Assembly (NCBI GenBank): GCA_020350885.1
Contig: CP070727.1
Coordinates: forward strand, 344,813-408,812
Length of the DNA stretch: 64,000 nucleotides
Reading direction: 5' to 3'
Source: a bacterium
GTDB taxonomy: Bacteria > Krumholzibacteriota > Krumholzibacteriia > Krumholzibacteriales > Krumholzibacteriaceae
Shown here piece by piece: positions 30,899-39,879 of the stretch. Each line of letters begins with the position of its first letter. Positions within the stretch are counted from its first letter, which is position 1. A program made the translations under genes and the position numbers. Under the pieces are notes generated by a model. That model searched no databases, was not told the DNA's origin, and worked only from the letters and a program-made list of their open reading frames with translations.

Positions 30899-32531
30899 GG
30901 CGCCTGAATGCAATGATCGACTCGACCACAAGCCAGGCGACGAGTATCAGGATAATGGCGCCGATAACCAGCAGCGTCCAATGGCGGGAGTTGAAATTGG
31001 CGCGAAGCTTGAGGATCATGGCCGTGACCGTGATGATCATCATGATGATCATTGGTATCAGGGTGTACCGGATCGGTTTCCCCATTCGGTAAAGAAAGAG
31101 GGAAACGGCAAGCAGTCCGAGGGCGGCCAAAATCTGGTTTGTCGTGCCGAAGAGCTCCCAGAGCGTGAGTCCGACCGGTTTGCCCTTCACGGTCATGAGG
31201 CCGAAGTAGGAGATGCCGAGGATAGCGACGAATGCGGCGAGAAAGCGGTTCGTGAGCGGCTTGATCCGGAGGCTTTCTCCGATCTCCTCGAGGTTGTACC
31301 GGAGCAGACGCGTACCTGAGTCGAGTGTTGTCATCGCAAAACCAACCGCCATCACGACGATAAAACTCTTTGCCAATCCCAGAGGAATTCCGATCTTGGA
31401 GATGAAGTTACCGGCGCCCTGCACGAACGCCTCCATCTTCGCCCCCAGCCCCGATGCGGCCTGCCATGATTCGTAGTGTCCGTACCACTCGGTGCGTGTG
31501 ACGCCGGAGGTGCACGCCAGGACCACCACCATCGCAAGTGCCCCTTCAGCGAGCATCGCACCGTACCCGATCGATCGGGCATCGGGCTCGACGGCGAGCT
31601 GCTTCGATGTCGTCCCTGTGGCCACCAGATTGTGGAAACCGGAGATCGCCCCACAGGCGACCGTGATGAAGAGAAACGGGAAAAGGGACGGGGCGCCCGA
31701 AGGCGCATGGTTCACCGGTGGCGCGGAAATCGACGGATGGAAGACGAAGAGGCCGGCATACATCAGAACCATGCCGATCACGAGTTGGTAGGCATTGAGA
31801 TAATCCCGGGGCTGCAGCAGCAGCCAGACGGGAAGAACAGAGGCGATATAGGCGTACGTGATCAGGATATAGACCCAATGGGATTGGCCTACACCGGTTA
31901 TCGGGACCCTGATACCGAGCCAGATCGTAAAGAACATGATCACAAGCGCAACGATCGTGACCGGCGCGATCCTCGCACCATGCCGGTAGACGAGAACACC
32001 GACGACCACGGCCAGAAACACCAGGGTAAAGACCGGCAATACCGATTCCGGATGGAAGGCATCGGTGAAGAGCGTGGCGATGATCCGTACAAAGGTTCCC
32101 ATGACGAGAGAGAGCGTGAAGAAGATCAGGATGAGAAAGAGGAGCCGCGCCCGCGGACCGACGAGCGTGCGGGTCACATCGCCGATCGAGCGTCCCCTGT
32201 TTCTAAGCGAGATGAATATCGTGGACATATCATGCACGCACCCGAGAAAGATCGATCCCAGAAGGATCCAGAGGACCGCAGGGAGCCAGCCCCAGATCAC
32301 GGCGATGGCGGGGCCGAGAATCGGCCCCAGTCCCGCGATGGAGGCGAAATGGTGACCGAAGAGGATGATCCTGTTGGTCGGCACGAAATCCACACCGTCC
32401 TCGAACTCATGGGCGGGAGTTCTACGAACGGGGTCGAGTGTAAGTACCCTGGTTCCTATGAACCGCGCATAGTACCGGTACGCGAAGAAATAGACAATCA
32501 GGGTCAGGACGGCTATGAGAAGTGCATTCAT
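30870..32531 (-). CDS. cstA: CstA-family peptide/pyruvate transporter (short form)
   Basis: About 553 residues, about 14 hydrophobic segments. Family signatures: RYYARFIG near the start, FGHHFASIAGLGPILGPAIAVIWGW, GAISGFHNLVATGTTSKQ and TTLDSGTRLLRYNLEEIG. E. coli CstA (about 700 residues) has an extra C-terminal region missing here; short members occur in other phyla. Known members take up peptides or pyruvate during carbon starvation. The ATG at 32531 follows GAGGAG; the 69-residue in-frame extension upstream has no family match. Confidence 0.92.
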   Translation of the reverse strand: MNALLIAVLTLIVYFFAYRYYARFIGTRVLTLDPVRRTPAHEFEDGVDFVPTNRIILFGHHFASIAGLGPILGPAIAVIWGWLPAVLWILLGSIFLGCVHDMSTIFISLRNRGRSIGDVTRTLVGPRARLLFLILIFFTLSLVMGTFVRIIATLFTDAFHPESVLPVFTLVFLAVVVGVLVYRHGARIAPVTIVALVIMFFTIWLGIRVPITGVGQSHWVYILITYAYIASVLPVWLLLQPRDYLNAYQLVIGMVLMYAGLFVFHPSISAPPVNHAPSGAPSLFPFLFITVACGAISGFHNLVATGTTSKQLAVEPDARSIGYGAMLAEGALAMVVVLACTSGVTRTEWYGHYESWQAASGLGAKMEAFVQGAGNFISKIGIPLGLAKSFIVVMAVGFAMTTLDSGTRLLRYNLEEIGESLRIKPLTNRFLAAFVAILGISYFGLMTVKGKPVGLTLWELFGTTNQILAALGLLAVSLFLYRMGKPIRYTLIPMIIMMIITVTAMILKLRANFNSRHWTLLVIGAIILILVAWLVVESIIAFRRHANGTDGAA

Positions 32532-32727
32532 TGGATCCGGCTCCTCTCCGGAGGTGGAGTTAGAGCACATAGTACACGAATCAATAACCTCCATCAACGG
32601 TAAAGGGATACAGTCCTGGATGCGTTCCTGCGGACTCGGCCGCATGCAACGGACCGTCTCGAACTCAGGCCTTGCGGACCGGAGGGGCTGTGATGTAAGG
32701 TTCATGAGGCTGAGCTGGAGTGGAGTC

Positions 32728-33234
32728 ATGGAGAGCACGAAACGGTACTGTCCGTACTGCGGCGCATCCCTCGGGACGAAGGTGGAAGAGGGACGCCAGC
32801 GGCTCTATTGCAACGATGAAGAACGGTTCGTGTACGAGAACCCGATACCCGCATCCACCGGGCTGCTCCTCGACGAACAGGGCAGGATCCTCCTCGTGCT
32901 TCGGAACCGGGAGCCCGGTCTCAATAAATGGGCCCTGCCGGGCGGCTTCGTCGAGAACGGGGAAAGCCCGGTTGATGCAGCCAGACGCGAGCTCGAGGAG
33001 GAGGCGGGTGTCAAGGTGTCAGAACCTTCACTGATCGATATCATCTACCAGGAAAGTGAGTTCTACAAGACCTCACTACTCATCATCGGCTACCACTTCA
33101 CCCGCTTCGAGGGAGAGATTCGTGCCGGTGACGATGCAGAGGAAGTCCAGTTCTTCGATCGCCGGCGGTTGCCGGATCTCGCATTCGACAGCCACCGGAC
33201 ACTCATCGATACATACTTTGAAAAAACTGAATAA
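32728..33234 (+). CDS. Nudix hydrolase with N-terminal zinc ribbon
   Basis: About 168 residues. The N-terminal ribbon CPYCG...YCND (about 7-28) is followed by a Nudix domain with a full box: GGFVENGESPVDAARRELEEE plus AG. Hydrolyses nucleoside diphosphates linked to another moiety; the zinc ribbon plus Nudix order resembles NudC-like or ADP-ribose/NADH pyrophosphatase relatives. The ATG at 32728 follows GGAG. A 196-bp gap separates it from the divergent cstA; I see no secure promoter there. Confidence 0.9.
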   Translation: MESTKRYCPYCGASLGTKVEEGRQRLYCNDEERFVYENPIPASTGLLLDEQGRILLVLRNREPGLNKWALPGGFVENGESPVDAARRELEEEAGVKVSEPSLIDIIYQESEFYKTSLLIIGYHFTRFEGEIRAGDDAEEVQFFDRRRLPDLAFDSHRTLIDTYFEKTE

Positions 33235-33247
33235 CGATTGAATCTCA

Positions 33248-33289
33248 CGGTACCGGATATCCACGGACACCGGATCAGATCCGGTACCG
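33248..33289. terminator. Convergent inverted repeat/terminator candidate
   Basis: CGGTACCGGAT (33248-33258) and ATCCGGTACCG (33279-33289) are an 11-bp perfect inverted repeat with a 20-nt loop, between the convergent Nudix and PP-loop genes. It overlaps the PP-loop stop codon. A second nested repeat, ACCGGATC/GATCCGGT, lies at 33269-33285. Confidence 0.5.
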
Positions 33290-34312
33290 GCCGATCTCGT
33301 CGTCCCCCGCAGGTATGACGGTGAGGATCTCTTCGGTTCCGTCCTTTCGGACGACGACCCTGACCTGCGGCTGCCGTTTCGCATCACTGTAGCGGGCGGT
33401 AATAGATGCCGCCAGGACTATATCTTCGCCGGAGGGATCACCCTGAATCAGCGTCGTGGGACCAGGATAATCGATTGTGGTGGCGAGCGGGGAATCGCTC
33501 CAGTAGCGCTCGAGATACATATTCTCTCCCTTGTCCCTTCCGACGACGATCTTCACGTTCCGGTTGATCCTGAGATGCCTTCCGATCGAGAGCAGCACCG
33601 TCTCCTCCCGGGTCACCGACGGGGGCTCCCGGGAACCGACAAGATCCCGGAACCTGCGTGCGTAGTTGTCGTCCGTCAGTGTGCATCCCCCCGCCGGCTG
33701 GGCGTAGTCCGTAATACCAAGCCCGGCGGCAAGCTCGATCTGTCTTCGCCTCGAGCGCCCCTGTATATCGAGAAGCTCCTCGCGCCGCACCCACCCCTCC
33801 CGCTCCGGCAGGGAAGGCTTCAAGAGTTTGGCACACAGGGGACGAACGAGTAAGTCCTTGAGCCCGCTCCTGCGTTCGACCAGCTCCATCGCCTGACGGT
33901 GCTGGGACATCGGCCGCTGCCCGAGCACCTCACCGGTAAAGATAAAGTGCGCCCCTTCACGCTCCATTCGAACCTTGGCCTTCTTCAGCATGAAGATCCT
34001 GCAATCGATGCACGGATTCACATTGGCGCCGTACCCGTGGCGAGGTGCGAGCAGAAGCCCGAGGTATTCCTCGGAGACATCAATAACCTCTACCGGGATG
34101 CCGAGGATTTCCGAGAGTTCCTGTGCCGTTTGTGCCTGCCGCTCTCTTTCCTCATCGCGGGCCAGAGCGAGACGCTGCAGCATGCCCGAACTGAAACCGT
34201 TCAGGAAATGAATACCGAGCATCTCGATACCCTGCCGTTTGAGCACAGCCACGGCAAGGGTGCTGTCGAGCCCCCCGGAAACCAGACCGATTGCCTTGAT
34301 CCGTCCTTCCAT
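33275..34312 (-). CDS. PP-loop ATPase, MnmA/ThiI-like tRNA-thiolation family
   Basis: About 345 residues. The PP-loop SGGLDST lies at about 12-18 of IGLVSGGLDSTLAVAVLKRQ; NPCIDCRIFMLKKAK (about 100-114) is a CxxC placed as in MnmA-like enzymes, and GGCTLTDDNYARRFRDL follows. A C-terminal domain of about 110 residues (IVVGRDKGENMYLERYW) is not MnmA-like. It probably adenylates and thiolates tRNA or another sulfur acceptor; target unknown. The ATG at 34312 is chosen because the family begins here; an extension to 34396 would code across a CCGGATACCGG palindrome. Confidence 0.8.
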   Translation of the reverse strand: MEGRIKAIGLVSGGLDSTLAVAVLKRQGIEMLGIHFLNGFSSGMLQRLALARDEERERQAQTAQELSEILGIPVEVIDVSEEYLGLLLAPRHGYGANVNPCIDCRIFMLKKAKVRMEREGAHFIFTGEVLGQRPMSQHRQAMELVERRSGLKDLLVRPLCAKLLKPSLPEREGWVRREELLDIQGRSRRRQIELAAGLGITDYAQPAGGCTLTDDNYARRFRDLVGSREPPSVTREETVLLSIGRHLRINRNVKIVVGRDKGENMYLERYWSDSPLATTIDYPGPTTLIQGDPSGEDIVLAASITARYSDAKRQPQVRVVVRKDGTEEILTVIPAGDDEIGRYRI

Positions 34313-34447
34313 GACCGTTTGACCCTGTACCGTAATTACGTCTCTCGAACGGGGACCGGATACCGGGACAAAGGGTACACGCAGATCGGTCTTCATGCAA
34401 GTGGTTACCCTTCGACGCTGTAAGTGAAGATGTCGGTACGAAAGTGA

Positions 34448-35353
34448 TTATACCGTTTCATGCCCTCTGTGTCCGAGCGCATAACGCAGCCCCTCGCTCA
34501 CATAGTGTATACAGAGGCATGTGATGCATATCATGAATCCCGGTGCAAACGCCGCCAGGGGGGTCTTCCGGAGAAAGATCTGTGCGTTTTGCAGCATGTT
34601 TCCCCAGGTGGGAAGTGGCGGTTGGACACCGTATCCGAGAAAGCTCAGTGCACTCTCGATGAGCATCGCCTGTGCGAATCCGACCGTGGCCGCCACGATC
34701 ACCGGTGAGAGGGCGTGCGGGAGCATGTGTTTGAAGATGAGTGATACGGCGTTGACACCCATCGATCGTGCGGCCTCGACAAACTCTTCTCCCTTGAGCG
34801 AGAGGAACTCTGCCCTCACCAGCCTCGCCGTTTCCATCCATGAGGTCGCACCGATGATGAGGGGGATTGTCCAGAGCCGTCCGCCGCTGAACGAGGCGGC
34901 AAGAAGGAGAACGAGAAAGACAGGTATCGAAAGAAAGAGATCTACGGCTCCGGAGACGAGATGATCGGCGAAACCGCCGATATACCCCGCAAGGGTGCCG
35001 AGCGTGAGGCCGATCACGGTGGCGATGGCAACCGAAACGAAGGCGACGAGAAGTGTGAACCGGCCACCGAAGATGAGCCTCGTCAAAAGATCCCTGCCGA
35101 GCTCGTCGGTTCCGAGAATGTGCTGGGGCGACGGCCCCGTAAGGATGTGATCGAGATCGATCGTATCCCTTCCGTATGGGGTCACGAGCGGTGCCAGGAG
35201 CGAGACAGCAACGATGAGGAAAATTAGCACGAGTGCAAAGAAGACCGGTTTCGGTACAGTACATCGGGAGAAGAAGTCGATCCTGCGTCTTTGCATCGAC
35301 GGCAGGGATGGATCGATCCCCCATATACGTCCCTGTAATCCTGCCTCGGCCAT
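34448..35353 (-). CDS. Peptide ABC transporter permease (DppC/OppC-like)
   Basis: Inner-membrane permease of the peptide/nickel ABC family, about 301 residues with six predicted helices. The conserved EAA loop reads EFVEAARSMGVNAVSLIFKHMLPHALSPVIV, typical of OppC/DppC, and the N-terminal OppC_N segment is present. The ATG at 35353 follows GGAGG at 9 nt; an ATG at 35374 (7 codons longer) is the alternative. It follows the partner permease by about 22 bp. No ATPase gene is adjacent. Confidence 0.9.
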   Translation of the reverse strand: MAEAGLQGRIWGIDPSLPSMQRRRIDFFSRCTVPKPVFFALVLIFLIVAVSLLAPLVTPYGRDTIDLDHILTGPSPQHILGTDELGRDLLTRLIFGGRFTLLVAFVSVAIATVIGLTLGTLAGYIGGFADHLVSGAVDLFLSIPVFLVLLLAASFSGGRLWTIPLIIGATSWMETARLVRAEFLSLKGEEFVEAARSMGVNAVSLIFKHMLPHALSPVIVAATVGFAQAMLIESALSFLGYGVQPPLPTWGNMLQNAQIFLRKTPLAAFAPGFMICITCLCIHYVSEGLRYALGHRGHETV

Positions 35354-35375
35354 TCCGGTTTGCCTCCGTTTCATC

Positions 35376-36389
35376 TTACACGGGAGCTCCCGCCGCAGTC
35401 TTCCGTGTGCACACCCCCGCCCCCCGCTCGAACCGATGGGGTGAAATTCGGGGATCGATCACCATGCTCAGGACATCCCCGATCGTATTGAAGAGGACGA
35501 TCAGCAGTGAGGCTATCACCACGACTCCGAGTATCCGCGTGTAATCGTGACGCTGCAGCCCTTCGTAGAACATTCTCCCCATCCCCGGCCACGAAAAGAC
35601 CGTCTCGGTTATGACCGCACCGGTAAATATGGTTGGAACCTGCATGACGACGACTGTAAGAACGGGAAGCACGGCATTTCTCAATGCATGTTTGAACACC
35701 ACAATCCCCTCGCCGAGCCCCTTGGCCCGGGCCGTCCTGATGAAATCGCCCCGGAACGCTTCGAGGAGACCCACCCGCATATAGCGGCTCCAAACGGAGA
35801 GATACGCCAGGGAAAGTATTGCCGCCGGAAGAACGAGGTGTCTCAGGTGGCCGATTACGTCCTTCCCCGCCCCGAGCTCACTTCTGCCGCCTGCGGGAAG
35901 CAGGCCGAGCTTCAGGGAAAAGACCGTGATCGCCATCAATCCGAGCCAGAAGACCGGTACGGACATCCCCACGGTGGAAATGATGGAGAAGACATCGTCA
36001 ATCAGTGTTCCCCGCTTGAGTGCGGCCACGGTTCCGATCATCACGCCCAGGAGGACGGCGATGGCAAAGGCGGCCCCCATGAGTTCGAGCGTGGCGGGAA
36101 GCCGCTGTAGGATCATCTCGGAGACCGGCCTCCCGGTTACATAACTCTTCCCGAAATCGAATCGGAGGAAGACCTGGCGGAACCAGTACAGATATTGCAG
36201 TGGCAACGGCTTGTCCAACCCGAAGTTCTCCCTGATCCTGGCGAGATCCGTCTCCGTGACCTTCGGGTTTCCCGAGATGACGCCGACGGGGCCGCCGGGG
36301 GCTAGATGGAGACATGCAAAGGCGGCCACCGAAATGAGAATCACGGTGGGAACCGCTCGTGCGAACCGCCTCACAAGAAAAGCCGTCAT
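35376..36389 (-). CDS. Peptide ABC transporter permease (DppB/OppB-like)
   Basis: About 337 residues, six predicted helices. Family features: N-terminal LVRRFARAVPTVILISVAAF, HLAPGGP, and the EAA loop FIRTARAKGLGEGIVVFKHALRNAVLPV. Forms the transmembrane pore with the OppC-like protein. The gene is 21 bp after a beta-CASP MBL gene, which is a surprising neighbour for a transporter. Confidence 0.92.
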   Translation of the reverse strand: MTAFLVRRFARAVPTVILISVAAFACLHLAPGGPVGVISGNPKVTETDLARIRENFGLDKPLPLQYLYWFRQVFLRFDFGKSYVTGRPVSEMILQRLPATLELMGAAFAIAVLLGVMIGTVAALKRGTLIDDVFSIISTVGMSVPVFWLGLMAITVFSLKLGLLPAGGRSELGAGKDVIGHLRHLVLPAAILSLAYLSVWSRYMRVGLLEAFRGDFIRTARAKGLGEGIVVFKHALRNAVLPVLTVVVMQVPTIFTGAVITETVFSWPGMGRMFYEGLQRHDYTRILGVVVIASLLIVLFNTIGDVLSMVIDPRISPHRFERGAGVCTRKTAAGAPV

Positions 36390-36410
36390 CGCTTCGTTAC
36401 CGCCCGTCGT

Positions 36411-37994
36411 TTAGCTGATCCATGCCTGCATGGATATCTCATCACATAAGGCGTACGGGATCGGGGCGCATCCATACACCGTACCGTGGTGCACCGCTGC
36501 ACCTGCCGCCTGATGCGGAACGAGAATAACACGTTCTCCCCGCTTCGGAATCACGACTTCGAGACCGTACTCCAGCCGGATCGCCTCGGCGAGGGCACGG
36601 GCCTGCTCGAGCTCTCCGTGGACGAGAAAGACCTTCTCGGCTCCCTGTATACCCCCGAGCCACTCGAGCAACCCCAGCTGATCTGCATGTCCCGAAAAGG
36701 AATCGATCCGCCGCACTTCGAGCACCGGAGATATCCATTCCCGTTTGAATCTCTTTCCATCCCGGTGCCGTACCATCACGGAGCTCTCACCCGCCGCCAG
36801 CCGTGCCCCGAGGGACAACGGTGCAAGCCAGCCAACGAAACAGACCAGATTCCGCGGGTCCCCGTAGAGCCGCATGAGATGCCTCGGCGAGCTGGCATGT
36901 TCGAGATCTCCGCTCGAGGAGACGAATACGACCGGCTCGTGCCTGCGCGCATGTACCTTGAGCGATGTCTTGCTCCTGACCTCGCGCAGGCCTCCCGAGT
37001 CAAGGATGCTCTCCCCGTAGAACTCCCTCGCCCAGCGAGAGAGCTCATGGGGGAAACGCCGGTAGACACGGCTGATGCTGCGGGCGCTGGGGCTGTCGAC
37101 ATAGACCTCCGTACCGGATGGGATGATTCCCCGTTTCCTATAGAGATCGATCGTCGCGCACACCTCCTGCGTCCTTCCGAGCGCAAACGCCGGTATCAGG
37201 ACATCACCCCCCCGTTCGAGGGCGGCACCGACAGCCTCGGCGAAGCAGCGGTGCCTCTCGCCTGCACCTTCACCCGTGACCGTGCGAATCGTGCCGCCGT
37301 ATGTCGATTCCATGACAACGTACTCACCCCGTTCCGGTGTGTCGAGCGGCGGCAGCAGGAGCGAGCTCCCGGAACCGAGATCCCCCGAGATCACAATGTT
37401 CACCGGACCGTCCGGTGTGGCGATGGCACATTCGACGAATACGGCCCCGAGGAGGTGTCCCGCGTGTTTCAGGGTAAACGAGATCCCCTGAACGGTTACC
37501 GTGGAATCGAATGGTACGGGAGTGCATCCGGCGACCGCTCTGTCGAAGGCCGCACGGGACACCTTCTCACGGGAAAGTCCCCGCTGCATACCGAGCATTA
37601 TGGGTACGAGCTCGGCCGTCGGGGCGGTGCAGTAGATCTCACCATGGAAACCACCGGCGTAAAGCTCCGGGATGAGTCCGCAGTGATCCAGGTGGGCGTG
37701 GGTGAGAACGACGAAGGAGATCGACTCGGGCTCCGGCGGAAGCACCCTCCGCCCCTGTGAGCCGAACACACCGCAATCCACGACGAACCTCGTTTCACCG
37801 GTTTCGACCAGGAGAGACGATCCGCCGACCTCCCGGGCCGCCCCGCAAAACGTAAGGGCGACTTCCCCGGACTCCCGGCCCATCTGCCGCTCCGCGAGCC
37901 ACACGGCGAGAACAGCGAAAACGATAACGGGTATCGTCCATCCGAGACGGCGCACGATACGCTCACGGAACTTCTTTGCGCTCTCATTCTTCAT
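36411..37994 (-). CDS. Membrane-anchored MBL-fold beta-CASP metallohydrolase
   Basis: About 527 residues. One N-terminal helix (about 19-35, WTIPVIVFAVLAVWLAE) follows a basic segment (KKFRERIVRR), so by the positive-inside rule the catalytic part should face the periplasm. The MBL/beta-CASP core is complete: HAHLDH (99-104), HAGH (177-180), SGDLG (203-207), Glu229 in MEST, SGHAD (434-438) and VHGE (458-461). The motif near 360 is SSSGDLEHASSP rather than the usual SGM..GG. Known relatives are RNA nucleases (RNase J, CPSF73). The ATG at 37994 overlaps the binding-protein stop by 11 bp. Confidence 0.85.
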   Translation of the reverse strand: MKNESAKKFRERIVRRLGWTIPVIVFAVLAVWLAERQMGRESGEVALTFCGAAREVGGSSLLVETGETRFVVDCGVFGSQGRRVLPPEPESISFVVLTHAHLDHCGLIPELYAGGFHGEIYCTAPTAELVPIMLGMQRGLSREKVSRAAFDRAVAGCTPVPFDSTVTVQGISFTLKHAGHLLGAVFVECAIATPDGPVNIVISGDLGSGSSLLLPPLDTPERGEYVVMESTYGGTIRTVTGEGAGERHRCFAEAVGAALERGGDVLIPAFALGRTQEVCATIDLYRKRGIIPSGTEVYVDSPSARSISRVYRRFPHELSRWAREFYGESILDSGGLREVRSKTSLKVHARRHEPVVFVSSSGDLEHASSPRHLMRLYGDPRNLVCFVGWLAPLSLGARLAAGESSVMVRHRDGKRFKREWISPVLEVRRIDSFSGHADQLGLLEWLGGIQGAEKVFLVHGELEQARALAEAIRLEYGLEVVIPKRGERVILVPHQAAGAAVHHGTVYGCAPIPYALCDEISMQAWIS

Positions 37995-39687
37995 CCAGCC
38001 ACCATTCGTTCGCATTCCAGCTGTCGCCCGACTGCGTCGGATTGGGTCGGTACCCGTTGAGACGCTGCGGCATCGCATCGAGCTGTGTCACCCAGAGAAG
38101 GGGAATCATCGGTACCTCCGTAGCGAGTATCTCGTCAATGCGCTCGTAGATGGGTTTGCGTTCATCGAACAGCACCAGGCGACTCCCGCGGGCGAGCAAT
38201 TCGGAGAGCTCGTCATGATTGATCCGCGAGAAGTTCTGCCCGACCGGTGGCAGGAAATCCCTTGAATAGCTCCCCTCCTTCGTGGAGGGATCCGGCGGCG
38301 TGAGGATCGCATACAACGCGATATCGAACTTCCCCCGCTTGAGCACCCCGCCCTCGTCGTAACTCGCATACATCACGGTCGGATGAAAATTGCGGATAGT
38401 GAGATCGACGCCAATCTTCCGATACTGCTCCTTGAGTACGAGCTGGGTTCGCTCCCTGTTCAGCATTCCGGCCGTGGTCATGATCGAGAACGTAAGCGGT
38501 TCGCCCTCCCGCTCGCGTAGTCCGTCACCGTCCGTATCGATCCATCCCGCCTCCGTAAGCAGCCTGCGGGCGGCATCGGGATCATACCCATTCATGTGTT
38601 CCCACGTATCCGTATGGTACGGGGAGCTCGGATGCTCGTCGGAAAAAGCCGGTATCCACACATTCTCGTATATCTTCTCTGAGATCTCACGGCGATCGGT
38701 GGCGCGGGCCAGGGCCCGGCGCACTCGCCGGTCCCCGAGGATGTCATCCTCACAGTTCAGATCGAGATGCTCGTTGAAGAGGGCGGGATTCCTGTAAAGC
38801 CTGATACCGGCTACCGATTCGAGTACTGAAAGCAGCTCGTTCGGAGCGTTATCGATTGCCGTGACACCACCCGTTTCGAGCTGCAGGAGCAAAGCGTTTT
38901 CATCCGGCACAAACCGTATCATGATCTCATCAAGGTACGGTCCCTCACCGTAATAATCCTCGTTGGCCCGTACCGTCAGATGTGATCCCGGTACCCACTC
39001 ACCGAACACGAACGGGCCCGACCCGACGGGTTGCCGGTGGAAACCGGCACTCTGGAAGTCGGGACCGAGCTTGTCGGAGAGCAGGTGCTCCGGCAGCACC
39101 GATTCATCGTAGAAGCAGTCGCCGACGAAGTTTGCATAGACCTCACGCAGGTGAAAGACAACCGTGTGATCATCGGGGGTTTCGAGGCGATCGATGACCT
39201 CCCACCCCTGGCGGGTCTCAACATTGATCTCCGGGTGCATCATGAGCTCGTACGTGAACCTGACATCGGCCGAGGTGACCGGCGCACCGTCGTGCCACCG
39301 GGCATCCGGCCGGAGATGGTATGTATAGGTGAGATAATCTCTCGAGATACCACCGTTCTCCACACTCGGCACCTCAGTGATGATATCGCACACGAGCTCC
39401 ATCCGTTCGTTGTGCTTGACGAACTTGCTGAAGATGAAATTGCAAACGTAGACACCGGTGACCATGGTGTTTACAGCCTCATTGAGGATCTCGGGCTCCT
39501 GCTGCATCCCGATGACGAGCCGACCGCCCCGGCGCGGCACGGTCCCGTTCCCCCCGCCGTCCCGGCCCGTCCCGATGCCGACATCCCCCAGAGCGCCGCC
39601 CGAATCCCCACCGGCATCCCCGCTGCAACCAATGACACCCGTGTACATTACCAGCAACAAAATCAGGCATATACGCCTCGGTAGCAT
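37984..39687 (-). CDS. Peptide-binding lipoprotein (OppA/DppA, SBP family 5)
   Basis: Extracellular solute-binding protein family 5, about 567 residues. A lipobox VIGC ends the signal peptide at about residue 21, then a Gly/Asp-rich linker leads into the lobes (GGRLVIGMQQEPEILNEAV). Mid-protein phrases YTYHLRPDARWHDGAPVTSADV and ARATDRREISEKI are typical. GGGAGGATAC precedes the ATG, and an AT-rich stretch lies upstream (39755-39785). It delivers peptides (or another ligand) to the permeases at 34448-36389; the ATPases are not encoded nearby. Confidence 0.92.
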   Translation of the reverse strand: MLPRRICLILLLVMYTGVIGCSGDAGGDSGGALGDVGIGTGRDGGGNGTVPRRGGRLVIGMQQEPEILNEAVNTMVTGVYVCNFIFSKFVKHNERMELVCDIITEVPSVENGGISRDYLTYTYHLRPDARWHDGAPVTSADVRFTYELMMHPEINVETRQGWEVIDRLETPDDHTVVFHLREVYANFVGDCFYDESVLPEHLLSDKLGPDFQSAGFHRQPVGSGPFVFGEWVPGSHLTVRANEDYYGEGPYLDEIMIRFVPDENALLLQLETGGVTAIDNAPNELLSVLESVAGIRLYRNPALFNEHLDLNCEDDILGDRRVRRALARATDRREISEKIYENVWIPAFSDEHPSSPYHTDTWEHMNGYDPDAARRLLTEAGWIDTDGDGLREREGEPLTFSIMTTAGMLNRERTQLVLKEQYRKIGVDLTIRNFHPTVMYASYDEGGVLKRGKFDIALYAILTPPDPSTKEGSYSRDFLPPVGQNFSRINHDELSELLARGSRLVLFDERKPIYERIDEILATEVPMIPLLWVTQLDAMPQRLNGYRPNPTQSGDSWNANEWWLDEE

Positions 39688-39804
39688 TGTATCCTCCCGT
39701 GATTATGAATTCAGACACACCGACCCGTACTTCTTCATGCATGCTGCATGCCAGTAAATTAGATTAATAAATAATACATTAGGGGATTCACATGACGGTC
39801 ATGG

Positions 39805-39819
39805 ACCCGGTATCCGGGT
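39805..39819. repeat. Short perfect inverted repeat, third CCGGATACCGG copy
   Basis: ACCCGG-TAT-CCGGGT, a 6-bp stem with a 3-nt loop, lies between the nitroreductase and OppA-type genes. Its reverse complement contains CCGGATACCGG, also at 11889-11899 and 34356-34366. Confidence 0.45.
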
Positions 39820-39879
39820 AAGCCAGCCTGCCTCCGTTTTAAACCGGACCGGCCACCCGAGAGGCGTAATGGGCGGATG

